The notes under the pieces were generated by a model. It was not told the origin of the DNA. It did not search any database and saw nothing but the letters and a program-made list of their open reading frames with translations. The translations under genes and the position numbers were made by a program. From positions 7,278,501 through 7,342,500 of the forward strand of contig NZ_CP021744.1 in the NCBI RefSeq assembly GCF_002192455.1: a stretch of 64,000 nucleotides of DNA, written 5' to 3'. The DNA comes from Streptomyces albireticuli. GTDB taxonomy: Bacteria > Actinomycetota > Actinomycetes > Streptomycetales > Streptomycetaceae. Each line of letters starts with the position of its first letter. Position 1 is the stretch's first letter. Of this stretch, positions 8,134 through 18,102 are shown piece by piece.

Positions 8134-8991
8134 ATGAACCCCCTCGACGCGCTCACCGTCACCCGCGCCTCGCTGGACGACTGGCACCACGTGGCGGAGT
8201 GGGCCGCAGAAGAGGGGTGGAACCCCGGCTCCGGCGACACCGCCTGCTTCCACCCCACCGACCCCGCCGGGTTCTTCCTCGGCCGCATCGACGACAAGCC
8301 GGTCTCGGCGCTCTCGATCGTCACCTACTCGCCGCGGTACGCGTTTCTCGGCTACTACCTCGTCCACCCCGGACACCGGCGCAAGGGGCTGGGCCTGGCC
8401 ACCTGGCGCGCGGCCTTCCCGCACGCCGGGGACCGCACGGTCGGCCTGGACGCCGTGCCCGCGCAGCAGGCGACGTACCGGCGCTCCGGCTTCGTCACCG
8501 CCCACGACACGATCCGCTACTCCGGCCGCCCCGAGCGGACCGGCGCCCCGACGGCGCCCGGCGTCGTGCCCGTCACCCCCGCCCACCTCGACGCGATCGC
8601 CGCCTACGACCAGGAGTGCTTCCCCGCCGACCGGCGCGCCTTCCTCACCCGCTGGCTCAGCGCGCCCGGCCACACGGCCTACGCCTACCTGCGCGACGGT
8701 GAGATCGCCGGATACGGCGTGATCCGCCCCGCGCGCAGCGGGCACCGCGTCGGGCCGCTGTTCGCCGACACGGCGGAGGGGGCGGAGGCGCTGTTCGACG
8801 CGCTCGTGGGGGCGGTGGGGGCGGACGAGGAGGTGTGCGTGGACGTGCCGGAGCCGCATGGGGCGGGGCATGCGCTGGTTCTGGGGCGGGGGTTGAAGGC
8901 GAGTTCGCACACGGTGCGGATGTATACGGGGGCGGTGCGGGAGGTTCGGGCGGAGCGGGGGTTCGGGGTGACGAGTCTGGAGCTGGGGTAG
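8134..8991 (+). CDS. Two-domain GNAT N-acetyltransferase
   Basis: A 285-residue protein. Residues ~6-130 form a GNAT domain with the acetyl-CoA-binding motif A (VHPGHRRKGLGLATW, near residues 76-90). Residues ~145-280 match the second, GNAT-like domain often found C-terminal in this subfamily (VPVTPAHLDAIAAYDQECF). The ATG at 8134 is preceded by AAGGGA. The acceptor substrate is unknown; it may act on the compound imported by the permease upstream (inference from position only). Confidence 0.85.
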   Translation: MNPLDALTVTRASLDDWHHVAEWAAEEGWNPGSGDTACFHPTDPAGFFLGRIDDKPVSALSIVTYSPRYAFLGYYLVHPGHRRKGLGLATWRAAFPHAGDRTVGLDAVPAQQATYRRSGFVTAHDTIRYSGRPERTGAPTAPGVVPVTPAHLDAIAAYDQECFPADRRAFLTRWLSAPGHTAYAYLRDGEIAGYGVIRPARSGHRVGPLFADTAEGAEALFDALVGAVGADEEVCVDVPEPHGAGHALVLGRGLKASSHTVRMYTGAVREVRAERGFGVTSLELG

Positions 8992-9030
8992 GGGGCGGGG
9001 CAGCGGGGGACGGGTGCCGCTGCGCGGGGC

Positions 9031-9230
9031 TTTTCCCCAGCCCCGCCCCTTCCCGAACCGGGGCTCCGCCCCGGACCCCGGTCCTCAAGCTCCCCCAGCT
9101 ACCGCTGGGAGGTGCCCCCAGACGGGCTGAAAATCAGCCCGTCCGGCGCTTGAGGACACCGCGCGTCAGCGCGGAACCGGGGGCCCGGGGGCGAAGCCCC
9201 CGGTTACGGGAAGGGGCGGGGTGGGGAACA
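9031..9230. repeat. Dispersed palindromic intergenic repeat, copy 1
   Basis: This ~200-bp element contains nested inverted repeats: GTCCTCAAGC (9081-9090) pairs with GCTTGAGGAC (9148-9157); CCCAGC-TACC-GCTGGG lies inside; GACGGGCTGA (9121-9130) pairs with TCAGCCCGTC. It is flanked by CCCCGCCCCTTCCCG and CGGGAAGGGGCGGGG. A second copy with the same order lies at about 59866-60118. Placed between convergent genes, it could act as a bidirectional terminator. I recognise the core as a sequence common in Streptomyces intergenic DNA; its biology is not settled. Confidence 0.85.
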
Positions 9231-9253
9231 AGCCCGCCGCAGGCGCCCCGCCC

Positions 9254-11575
9254 TCAGGACGTCGTCGGCAGCCCGTCACGGACCTGCCGCGCCGCCGCCA
9301 CCAGGTTCTCCAAGGACTCCCGCACCTCCGGCCACCCCCGCGTCTTCAGGCCGCAGTCCGGGTTCACCCACAGCCGCTCCGCCGGGATGGCCTCCAGGCC
9401 CTTGCGCAGCAGGGCCGCCGCCTCCGCCGTGCCGGGGACGCGGGGCGAGTGGATGTCGTAGACGCCCGGGCCGACCTCGCGCGGGTAGCCGGCCGTGGCG
9501 AGTTCGCCGGCGACCTGCATGTGGGAGCGGGCGGCCTCCAGGCTGATGACGTCGGCGTCGAGGTCGTCGATGGCCTGGAGGATGTCGCCGAACTCCGCGT
9601 AGCACATGTGGGTGTGGATCTGGACGTCCGGGCCGACGCCGGACGTGCTCAGGCGGAAGGCCTCCGTGGCCCAGGCCAGGTACGCGGCGTGGTCCGCCGA
9701 GCGCAGCGGCAGCGTCTCGCGCAGCGCCGGCTCGTCGACCTGGATCACCGGGCTGCCCGCGGCCGCGAGGTCGCCGACCTCGTCCCGCAGGGCGAGCGCG
9801 ACCTGGCGGGCGGTCTCGCCGAGCGGCTGGTCGTCGCGGACGAAGGACCAGGCGAGCATGGTGACGGGCCCGGTGAGCATGCCCTTCACGGGGCGGTCGG
9901 TCAGCGACTGGGCGAAGGACGTCCAGCGCACGGTCATCGGCTCCGGGCGGGAGATGTCCCCGGCGAGGATCGGCGGCCGGACGTAGCGGGTGCCGTACGA
10001 CTGGACCCAGCCGTGCTGGGTGGCGAGGTAGCCGGTGAGCCGCTCGGCGAAGTACTGCACCATGTCGTTGCGCTCGGGCTCGCCGTGCACCAGGACGTCG
10101 ATGCCGGTCTTCTCCTGGAAGGAGACGACCTCACGGATCTCGTCCTCGATCCGGCGCTCGTACGCGGCAGTGTCGATCCGGCCGGCCCGCAGACCGGCGC
10201 GGGCGGCGCGCAGCTCGCCCGTCTGCGGGAAGGAGCCGATCGTGGTCGTGGGCAGCAGCGGCAGGCCGAGACGGGCGCGCTGGGCGGCGGCCCGCTCGGC
10301 GTACGGCAGGGAGCGCCGGGCGTCGGCGTCGGTCACCGCGGCGGTGCGGGCCCGCACCGCCGGGTCGTGGGTGAGCGCGGAACCGGCCCGGGAGGCCAGG
10401 TCGGCGCGGTTGGCGGCGAGTTCCGCCGCGATGGCGCCGGTGCCCTTGGCGAGGCCCCGGGCCAGGGTGACGATCTCCGCGGTCTTCTGCCGGGCGAAGG
10501 CCAGCCAGCGGGCGATCTGGGGGTCGACGTCGCGCTCGGCGGCGGCGTCCAGGGGGACGTGCAGCAGCGAGCAGGAGGCCGCGACGTCCACCCGGCCGGC
10601 GAGGCCGAGGAGCGTGGCGAGGGTGGCGAGGGACGCCGTGAGGTCGTTGATCCAGACGTTGCGGCCGTCGACGACGCCCGCGACGAGCCGCTTGCCGGGC
10701 AGACCGCCGGCCGCCGCGAGGTCGTCGAGGTTGGCGGCGGCGGGGCCGGTCAGGTCGAGGGCGAGCCCCTCGACCGGCGCCTTGGCCAGCACCGGCAGGG
10801 CCGCGCCGAGCCGGTCGAAGTAGGAGGCGACCAGGAGCTTCGGCCGGTCGGTGAGCCCGCCCAGGTCCCGGTAGGCGCGCGCGGTGGCGTTGAGCTCGGC
10901 CGGGGTGCGGTCCTGGACGAGCGCCGGCTCGTCCAGCTGGACCCACTCCGCGCCGGCGGCCCGCAGGTCGGCGAGCACCTCGGCGTAGACGGGCAGCAGC
11001 CGGTCCAGGAGCGTCAGCGGGTCGAAGCCGGCCGCGACGCCCGGCGCGGGCTTGGCCAGCAGGAGGTAGGTGACCGGACCGACGAGGACGGGGCGCGCGG
11101 TCAGGCCCAGGGCGGCGGCCTCCGCGAACTCGGCGACCTGCCGGGTGGAGTCGGCCGTGAAGACGGTGTCCGGGCCCAGTTCGGGGACGAGGTAGTGGTA
11201 GTTGGTGTCGAACCACTTGGTCATCTCCAGCGGCGCCACGTCCTGGGTGCCGCGGGCCATCGCGAAGTAGCCGTCCAGGGCGTCCGCCTCGACGGCGGCG
11301 CGGTGCCGGGCGGGGATCGCGCCCACCATGACGCTGGTGTCCAGGACGTGGTCGTAGTACGAGAAGTCGCCGGTCGGCACCTCGTCGACGCCGGCCTCGG
11401 CGAGCCGGCGCCAGGCCGTGGCGCGCAACCCGGCTGCCGTACGGCGCAGTTCGGCGGCGTCGACACGGCCTTTCCAATAACCTTCGACGGCCTTCTTCAG
11501 TTCCCGGTTCTGGCCCTGGCGGGGGTAGCCGTACACGGTGGCCCGTGCTGCCGCGGCTGCGGACTTGCTGGTCAC
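9254..11575 (-). CDS. metE: Cobalamin-independent methionine synthase MetE
   Basis: A 773-residue enzyme transferring a methyl group from 5-methyltetrahydropteroyl-polyglutamate to homocysteine. Two TIM-barrel halves are visible; the C-terminal half has the zinc ligands in IHTHMCYAEFG and VNPDCGLKTRGW. The GTG start at 11573-11575 has GAAGGAGA five bases upstream, and the protein then reads into the expected N-terminal motif (YGYPRQGQNRELKKAVEGYWKG). A cobalamin riboswitch lies 180 bases upstream, so MetE is expected to be switched off when B12 allows the MetH route. Confidence 0.97.
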   Translation of the reverse strand: MTSKSAAAAARATVYGYPRQGQNRELKKAVEGYWKGRVDAAELRRTAAGLRATAWRRLAEAGVDEVPTGDFSYYDHVLDTSVMVGAIPARHRAAVEADALDGYFAMARGTQDVAPLEMTKWFDTNYHYLVPELGPDTVFTADSTRQVAEFAEAAALGLTARPVLVGPVTYLLLAKPAPGVAAGFDPLTLLDRLLPVYAEVLADLRAAGAEWVQLDEPALVQDRTPAELNATARAYRDLGGLTDRPKLLVASYFDRLGAALPVLAKAPVEGLALDLTGPAAANLDDLAAAGGLPGKRLVAGVVDGRNVWINDLTASLATLATLLGLAGRVDVAASCSLLHVPLDAAAERDVDPQIARWLAFARQKTAEIVTLARGLAKGTGAIAAELAANRADLASRAGSALTHDPAVRARTAAVTDADARRSLPYAERAAAQRARLGLPLLPTTTIGSFPQTGELRAARAGLRAGRIDTAAYERRIEDEIREVVSFQEKTGIDVLVHGEPERNDMVQYFAERLTGYLATQHGWVQSYGTRYVRPPILAGDISRPEPMTVRWTSFAQSLTDRPVKGMLTGPVTMLAWSFVRDDQPLGETARQVALALRDEVGDLAAAGSPVIQVDEPALRETLPLRSADHAAYLAWATEAFRLSTSGVGPDVQIHTHMCYAEFGDILQAIDDLDADVISLEAARSHMQVAGELATAGYPREVGPGVYDIHSPRVPGTAEAAALLRKGLEAIPAERLWVNPDCGLKTRGWPEVRESLENLVAAARQVRDGLPTTS

Positions 11576-11756
11576 GGAACTCTCCTTCGCGAGCTTCTTC
11601 CGATACGACCCCGGGGACGGGGTGAGGGCGCGAAGGGACGGCGAACCGGGCGGGACCACGACGACGGAGGGAAACCGCCGTGTGCGACCGCCTGATATGT
11701 GCGCCGACCCGCCCTCGAGGTCACCGGGATCTCCGCGCGCGTCCGTGCGCGCGGGC

Positions 11757-11965
11757 AGTGGCAGGTCTTCGGACTCGCGGGCACGTCTCGTGGGACACGA
11801 GGCTCCTACTGGCCGTCGCTTCCCGGCCCTCGTCGGGCCAGTGCTGATGACGGCGGTCGTTCCCGCTCACCGCTGCGGGGCAGTCCCGGATTCCCACCGG
11901 GTTCCCTCTTGCGACGCGCCTGCCTGGCGGGCAGGGCGAACCAGCTGCACCGTCAGCCTAGGCGC
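11757..11965 (-). promoter_or_regulatory. Cobalamin (AdoCbl) riboswitch in the metE leader
   Basis: Reading leftward, the RNA has the conserved AACCCGGTGGGAATCCGGGA helix, the CTGCCCCGCAGCGGTGA core, GCCGTCATCAGCACTGGC, a GGGAAGCGACGGCC segment and the 3' box GAGTCCGAAGACCTGCC. These are the elements of actinomycete cobalamin riboswitches in correct order. It ends about 180 bases before the metE start, so control probably acts by termination or by masking in the remaining leader. Confidence 0.93.
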
Positions 11966-12110
11966 TGGGCCCGGCCCCTGACAGCCCCGTCCACCCACCG
12001 GATGGTGATCTGGGACACGTGGCGGGCCGCCGGCGCGGGCCGGAAGGCGGCGGCGGCCGCCGACCCGGCGCCGCCGCCCCCCGGCGGTGACCCGGGCCCC
12101 TCAGCCCGGG

Positions 12111-12980
12111 TCAGTCTCTGTCGTACCGGTGGAACCCCCGGCCCGACTTCCGTCCGAGCAGCCCGGCCTCGACCATCCGCCGGAGCAGCGGCGGCGGGGC
12201 GTACAGGGGCTCCTTGAACTCGTCGTAGAGGGACTGGGCGATGGCGGCGACCGTGTCGAGGCCGATGAGATCGGCCAGTCTGAGCGGCCCCATCGGGTGC
12301 GCACAGCCCAGCTCCATGCCCTCGTCGACGTCCGTGGCGGACGCGAAGCCGGACTCCGCCATCCGCACGGCCGCCAGGAGGTAGGGGATGAGCAGCGCGT
12401 TGACGACGAACCCGGCCCGGTCCTGGGACCGGATCGCCGTCTTGCCCAGGGTCGCGGTCGCGAACTCCTCGGCCAGGGCGGCCGCCTCGGCGCTCGTGTG
12501 CAGCGAGGTGACGATCTCCACCAGCGGCATCACGGGCACCGGGTTGAAGAAGTGCAGGCCCAGCACCCGGTCGGCGCGCCGGGTCGCCGTGCCGAGCCGC
12601 ATCACGGGGATCGAGGAGGTGTTGGAGGCGAGCACCGCCGCCGGATCCTCGACGATCTTGTCGAGGGCGCCGAAGACGCGGGTCTTGGTCTCCGCGTCCT
12701 CGACGACGGCCTCGATGACGAGCTGACGGTCGGCCAGGTCGTCGAGGTCCCCGGTGAAGACCATCCGGGCCAGCGCGTCCTCGGCGGCGGACCGGTCGGT
12801 CTTGCCGCGTTCGACGGCCCGCTCCAGGGACCGGGTGACCCGTTCGCGCGCCCGCCGGGCCGCGGGGCCGTCGGCCTCGCAGAGCACGGTGTCGAGGCCG
12901 GCCCGCGCGCACACCTCGGCGATCCCGGCGCCCATCTGGCCGCCGCCGACCACCCCGGCCCTGCCGAAGCGCGCGCTCAT
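12111..12980 (-). CDS. 3-hydroxyacyl-CoA (3-hydroxybutyryl-CoA) dehydrogenase
   Basis: A 289-residue NAD-dependent dehydrogenase. The Rossmann motif VVGGGQMGAGIAEVCARAG is at residues ~10-28, the catalytic region reads SNTSSIP and GLHFFNPVPVMPLVE, and the C-terminal dimer domain ends with GLLGRKSGRGFHRYD. Its ATG overlaps the TGA of the malate synthase gene upstream, so the two are co-translated. In this setting it would oxidise 3-hydroxybutyryl-CoA or a related hydroxyacyl-CoA, feeding acetyl-CoA into the glyoxylate bypass. FadB-like or PaaH-like roles are alternatives. Confidence 0.92.
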   Translation of the reverse strand: MSARFGRAGVVGGGQMGAGIAEVCARAGLDTVLCEADGPAARRARERVTRSLERAVERGKTDRSAAEDALARMVFTGDLDDLADRQLVIEAVVEDAETKTRVFGALDKIVEDPAAVLASNTSSIPVMRLGTATRRADRVLGLHFFNPVPVMPLVEIVTSLHTSAEAAALAEEFATATLGKTAIRSQDRAGFVVNALLIPYLLAAVRMAESGFASATDVDEGMELGCAHPMGPLRLADLIGLDTVAAIAQSLYDEFKEPLYAPPPLLRRMVEAGLLGRKSGRGFHRYDRD

Positions 12981-14563
12981 GAGCGCACCGCCGGGCGGCG
13001 CACCAGGTGCCGGGTGTAGGCGTCGGTGGTGAAGAAGCCGGGGAGTTCGCCGGAGAGGGCCGTACGGACGAAGACGTCGCGCGCCTGCCCGGCGAGGGCC
13101 CGTGGGTCGTCCGCCGCCAGCGCCGCCGTCTCCTCGTCGAGCACCGTGAGCACCTCCGCGCGGTCGATCACGCCGTGCCGCAGCCACTGCCAGATCCGGC
13201 AGCGGGCGATCTCCGCGGTGGCCGCGTCCTCCATCAGCCCGTACAGCGCGACCGCGCCGCTGCCGCGCAGCCAGGCGTCGAAGTAGCGCAGCGCCACGGC
13301 GATGTCGGCACGGACGCCGGACGGGGTGGGCGGGCCGCCGGTGCGGTGCACGGCGAGCAGGTCGGCCGCCGTCACCTCCACGTCGGCGCGGGTCCGCTCG
13401 ATCTGGTGCGGCCGGCCGTCGAGCACGGAGTCGAAGACCTCGCGGCAGACGGGCACCAGCCCGGGGTGGGCGACCCAGGAGCCGTCGAAGCCGTCCTCCG
13501 CCTCGCGCTCCTTGTCGAGTCTGACGGTCGCCAGCGCGGCCTCGTCGGCGCGCGCGCCCCGGCCGGGGATCTGGGCGGCCATCCCGCCGATGGCGTGCGC
13601 GCCCCGCCGGTGGCAGGTGCGGACCAGCAGCTCGGTGTACGCCCGGAGGAAGGGCGCGGTCATGGTGACGCGCGTCCGGTCGGGGAGGACGAAGTCGGGG
13701 CGGTGCGCGAAGTTCTTGATGACGCTGAAGAGGTAGTCCCAGCGCCCGGCGTTGAGGCCCGCGCTGTGCTCGCGCAGCTCGTGGAGGATCTCCTCCATCT
13801 CGAACGCCGCCGTGACGGTCTCGATCAGGACCGTGGCCCGGACGGTGCCGCGCGGGATGCCGAGGAGCCCCTGGGCGAGCAGGAAGACGTCGTTCCAGAG
13901 GCGGGCCTCCAGGTGGTTCTCCAGCTTGGGGAGGTAGAAGTACGGCCCGGAGCCCGCGTCGATCCGCCGCTGCGCGCAGTGGAAGAAGTACAGGCCGAAG
14001 TCGACGAGGGAGGCGGCCACGGGGCGCCCGTCGATCAGTAGGTGCTTCTCGGTGAGGTGCCAGCCGCGGGGGCGTACGACGAGGGTGGCGAGGCGCTCGC
14101 CGAGCCGGTACTCCTTGCCGCCGGGCGTGGTGAAGTCGATCCGCCGCCGGACGGCGTCCAGCAGGTTGAGCTGGCCGCCGATGATGTTCTCCCAGGTGGG
14201 GGAGGTGGCGTCCTCGAAGTCCGCCATCCATACCCGTGCGCCGGAGTTGAGGGCGTTGACGGTCATCCGCCGCTCGGGCGGGCCGGTGATCTCCACCCGG
14301 CGGTCGGTGAGCCCCGGCGCCGGCGGGGCCACACGCCAGTGGGGGTCGTCCCGGATGCCGGCGGTGGCCGGGACGAAGTCGAGCGTGTCGCCCATGGCGA
14401 GCAGCGCGGCCCGGTGCCGGCGCTCGGCGAGCAGTTCGGCGCGGCGGCCGGCGAAGGCGGCGTCGAGGGCGGCGAGGAAGTCGAGGGCGGCGGGGGTGAG
14501 GATCTCCTCGAAGCGGGGATCGGGGGCGGCCAGCACCTGGACGCGGTGGGTGGCTGTGGTCAT
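12977..14563 (-). CDS. aceB: Malate synthase A
   Basis: A 528-residue enzyme condensing glyoxylate with acetyl-CoA to malate. Signature stretches include VNALNSGARVWMADFEDATS, the catalytic-Arg region EYRLGERLATLVVRPRG and the acetyl-CoA/catalytic Asp region near the C-terminus (RAEVLTVLDEE). Length is that of the A isoform. The ATG at 14561-14563 has CAGGAGACACC upstream. The gene lies 296 bases behind aceA and overlaps the 3-hydroxyacyl-CoA dehydrogenase gene by four bases. Confidence 0.97.
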   Translation of the reverse strand: MTTATHRVQVLAAPDPRFEEILTPAALDFLAALDAAFAGRRAELLAERRHRAALLAMGDTLDFVPATAGIRDDPHWRVAPPAPGLTDRRVEITGPPERRMTVNALNSGARVWMADFEDATSPTWENIIGGQLNLLDAVRRRIDFTTPGGKEYRLGERLATLVVRPRGWHLTEKHLLIDGRPVAASLVDFGLYFFHCAQRRIDAGSGPYFYLPKLENHLEARLWNDVFLLAQGLLGIPRGTVRATVLIETVTAAFEMEEILHELREHSAGLNAGRWDYLFSVIKNFAHRPDFVLPDRTRVTMTAPFLRAYTELLVRTCHRRGAHAIGGMAAQIPGRGARADEAALATVRLDKEREAEDGFDGSWVAHPGLVPVCREVFDSVLDGRPHQIERTRADVEVTAADLLAVHRTGGPPTPSGVRADIAVALRYFDAWLRGSGAVALYGLMEDAATAEIARCRIWQWLRHGVIDRAEVLTVLDEETAALAADDPRALAGQARDVFVRTALSGELPGFFTTDAYTRHLVRRPAVRS

Positions 14564-14631
14564 GGTGTCTCCTGGGGAGCGGTGCGGGCCACCGGTGGGG
14601 GTGCCGCCCCGGCGCCGGGGTCCTCGCGCGT

Positions 14632-14715
14632 CCCCGGACGGGCCGGAAGCGGTCGCCCGGGCCTTCCGGCCTTGCGGCGGAGGGCCGGTCCGGCCGGATT
14701 CCGGCCCGTCCGGGG
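14632..14715 (-). terminator. Large inverted repeat between aceA and aceB
   Basis: Perfect 17-bp arms CCCCGGACGGGCCGGAA (14632-14648) and its complement (14699-14715) enclose a 50-base loop that itself holds GGCC-rich inner stems. It lies between the end of aceA and the start of aceB on the same strand. It most likely ends or attenuates aceA transcription, allowing different amounts of the two enzymes. Confidence 0.6.
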
Positions 14716-14859
14716 AAGGTGTGCGAGGGCGGCGCGCGGTGGCGCGGCGAGGTGCCCGGGGCGAAGTCCCCCGCCACGTGGCGGAGCCGCACCTCGATGC
14801 AGGGGGAGCAGGGGGAACAGAGGGGGGAGGGGCGGAGAACCGCCCGCCGTGACCGGGGC

Positions 14860-16143
<1,284 letters not shown>

Positions 16144-16252
16144 GACGTCTCCCGGTTCCGCGTGTGAGAACTCTGCTCGGCGCCGACACTGCGGGCCGCA
16201 CAACGACTCTGACAGCGGCACTGAGTGCCAACAACCGTGGATCCTTGCCAAG

Positions 16253-16315
16253 TTCCGCGAAACTTCGCCGCCCGTTCGGCCAATGTTGCGAAGGCCGCGC
16301 CGCGCGCCTTGCGAA
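16253..16315 (-). promoter_or_regulatory. Candidate RamB/PrpR-type sites upstream of aceA
   Basis: TTGCGAA occurs at 16286-16292 and 16309-16315, and a related CCGCGAAACTTCG word begins near 16255. The same heptamer forms a dyad between the RamB/PrpR-like regulator gene and prpD (24610-24639). RamB and PrpR proteins of other actinomycetes control glyoxylate and methylcitrate genes through AT-richer TTTGC-type words. That these are operators is inference from the shared word and the gene context. Confidence 0.4.
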
Positions 16316-16353
16316 GGTCCCGCGCGGGACGCGCCGGCCGGGAGCCCTGGACT

Positions 16354-16371
16354 TAGTAGGACGTCCAACTA
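16354..16371. promoter_or_regulatory. 18-bp palindromic operator-like site
   Basis: TAGTAGGACGTCCAACTA is a palindrome apart from one symmetric pair (positions 5 and 14). It overlaps a possible -10 element (TATATG, 16371-16376) for rightward transcription into the truncated riboswitch. The GGACGTCC centre with TAGT/ACTA arms looks like a GntR-type operator, but no cognate regulator is in the window. It probably belonged to the gene that the riboswitch once controlled. Confidence 0.5.
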
Positions 16372-16387
16372 TATGTTCGTGACCAGA

Positions 16388-16512
16388 GCCCGCGGTGCAG
16401 GGAAGCCGGTGTGAATCCGGCACGGTCCCGCCACTGTGACCGGGGAGTGCGCCGCCGTACACACGCCACTGACGAGCGAGAAGTCGGGAAGGCGGGCGGG
16501 TGATGGTCGGGG
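16388..16512 (+). promoter_or_regulatory. Cobalamin riboswitch truncated at its 3' end
   Basis: The 5' elements are intact: GCAGGGAAGCCGGTGTGAATC, then CCGGCACGG, the CCCGCCACTGTGACC box, and the later GAGAAGTCGGGAAGGCGGGC segment. The 3' closing box (GAGnCnGGAGACC-type) expected after GGTGATGG is missing; sequence changes at about 16510 into the end of the tnpB element. The gene it regulated is no longer attached. It differs from the metE riboswitch in its core and so is not a recent duplicate. Confidence 0.82.
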
Positions 16513-17228
16513 GGTCAGAATACCGACGAGAGGCGTTCCGTGTTGTCCACGAGGGTGACTCCTCCATCCCTTGAACAGGGTGGCTTCTCGCTATGCCCTT
16601 GGGCGTCGCGACGGACCAGCCCGGCCCGTAGGACATTGAGAGCACCCACTGTGTCAGCGTGCGCGGTGTGCCCGCAGTTGACGCAGCGGAACTCCTTCTG
16701 CGTGGGCCGGTTTTCCGCTGCGGTGTGCCCACACTCGGGACACCTTCGGGAGGTGTTGCGGGGGTCCACCGCTATCACTTCCCGTCCGGCACTTTCAGCC
16801 TTGGCGTGCAGGATCGCGAGGAACACCCCCCAACCGGCATCGGCTATGGACCGGTTGAGCCCGGCCTTCGAGGTGGCTCCGTTGGGTAAGTACCGGCCCT
16901 TGTTATCCGGCCTGGGGGAGGGAGCCTTGCACATGTTGCGGACCTTGAGACCTTCATGTGCGATCACGTCATGTTCGAGGACCAGAGCCAAAGCGGTCTT
17001 GTGTGCGTGGTCCAGTCGCTGGCGCCGTACCTTGCGATGTAAAGCAGCGACCTTGGCTACGGCCTTGCGGCGGCGTTTGCTGCCCCGCTTGCATCGGCCG
17101 AGTGCTCGCTGTGCTTCCTTGAGATCGGCAGCGGCTCTCTGCCCGTACCGGGGGTTGGCAACGAATCCACCATTGGAATCAGCGAGGAAGTTGACTATGC
17201 CCATGTCGATGCCGATCACCGAGCCAGT

Positions 17229-18102
17229 GAGCCCTTTCAGCGTGGCCACTGATCGGGTGAGGGCGGTGGCGTCCGCAACACACGAGGCTCCCGTGCCGTT
17301 GAGGGAGGTGTTCGAAGTCTCAACCCACCGGCACAGGAGCCTCGTTGGTTCCCTATCCTGCCGCACTCGACCTGCCTCATGCCTTGGTCGAGTGGGTAAC
17401 CATGCTCATCGTCACCCGCGAGGGTGACCGCCGCTGCAAACTTCCACCGCACCAGCGTGCCCTGGTGGGGCTGGCGTACCTGCGCCGGCACGACACCCTC
17501 ACCCAGCTCGCCGCCGGTTTCGGCATCGCAGTCGGCACTGCCCACGCCTACACCGCAGCAGTCGTCGGGCTACTCGCCGACCGCGCGCCCGGGCTGCTGC
17601 GCGCCCTGCGCGAAGCCGACCCCGACTACGTCCTGCTCGACGGCACTCTCGCGGAGTGCGACCGGGTCGGCGACAGCCGAGCCGACTACTCCCACAAGCA
17701 CCGACGGCACGGAGTCAACGTGCAGGTCGTGACCGACCCGGCGGGGAGGCTGCTGTGGATCTCGCCCGCACTGCCTGGCCGCGCCCACGACCTGACCGCC
17801 GCCCGCACCCACCGGATCATCCGGATCTGCGAACGCCAGGGCATCCCAGTACTCGCCGACCGCGCCTACCTGGGCGCCGGCCCATGGGTGACAACACCCG
17901 TCCGGCGACCGCCGGGCGGCGACCTGTCACCGACCCAGCAGACCGTCAACCGCACGCTCTCCGCAGCACGGGCACCAGTCGAGCGGGGCGTGGCCCGCCT
18001 GAAGTCCTGGCGGATCTTCCGCAAGGCCCGGTACAGCCCGAATCGAATGTCGGCAATCGCCGCAGCCGTCCTCACCCTGGAGCGGCAACGCTGAAAGGGC
18101 TC
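17229..18102 (+). mobile_element. IS5-family insertion sequence inside tnpB
   Basis: The 874-bp element has terminal inverted repeats beginning GAGCCCTTTCAGCGT; the two ends agree at about 18 of the first 19 positions. It is flanked by a 3-bp direct repeat AGT (17226-17228 and 18103-18105), the target-site duplication, which matches 3-bp-duplicating IS5 subgroups. It carries one transposase gene. Both ends and the transposase look intact, so the element may be recent and still mobile. Confidence 0.93.
17345..18094 (+). CDS. IS5-family DDE transposase
   Basis: A 249-residue transposase with an N-terminal helix-turn-helix (LAAGFGIAVGTAHAYTAAV, near residues 58-78) and a DDE catalytic domain: LDGTLAECDRV, PGRAHDLTAAR, VLADRAYLG and the final Glu in APVERGVARLK. 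I chose the TTG at 17345 because AGGAG lies six bases upstream and the protein then has the usual length. The stop is eight bases before the right inverted repeat end. Confidence 0.9.
   Translation: MVPYPAALDLPHALVEWVTMLIVTREGDRRCKLPPHQRALVGLAYLRRHDTLTQLAAGFGIAVGTAHAYTAAVVGLLADRAPGLLRALREADPDYVLLDGTLAECDRVGDSRADYSHKHRRHGVNVQVVTDPAGRLLWISPALPGRAHDLTAARTHRIIRICERQGIPVLADRAYLGAGPWVTTPVRRPPGGDLSPTQQTVNRTLSAARAPVERGVARLKSWRIFRKARYSPNRMSAIAAAVLTLERQR

Noticed and set aside
9221..11695. Long plus-strand open frame opposite metE, and similar long frames opposite other genes
   Set aside because: These are shadow frames of GC-rich genes; they lack family motifs and ribosome sites, whereas the minus-strand metE frame has full domain matches.
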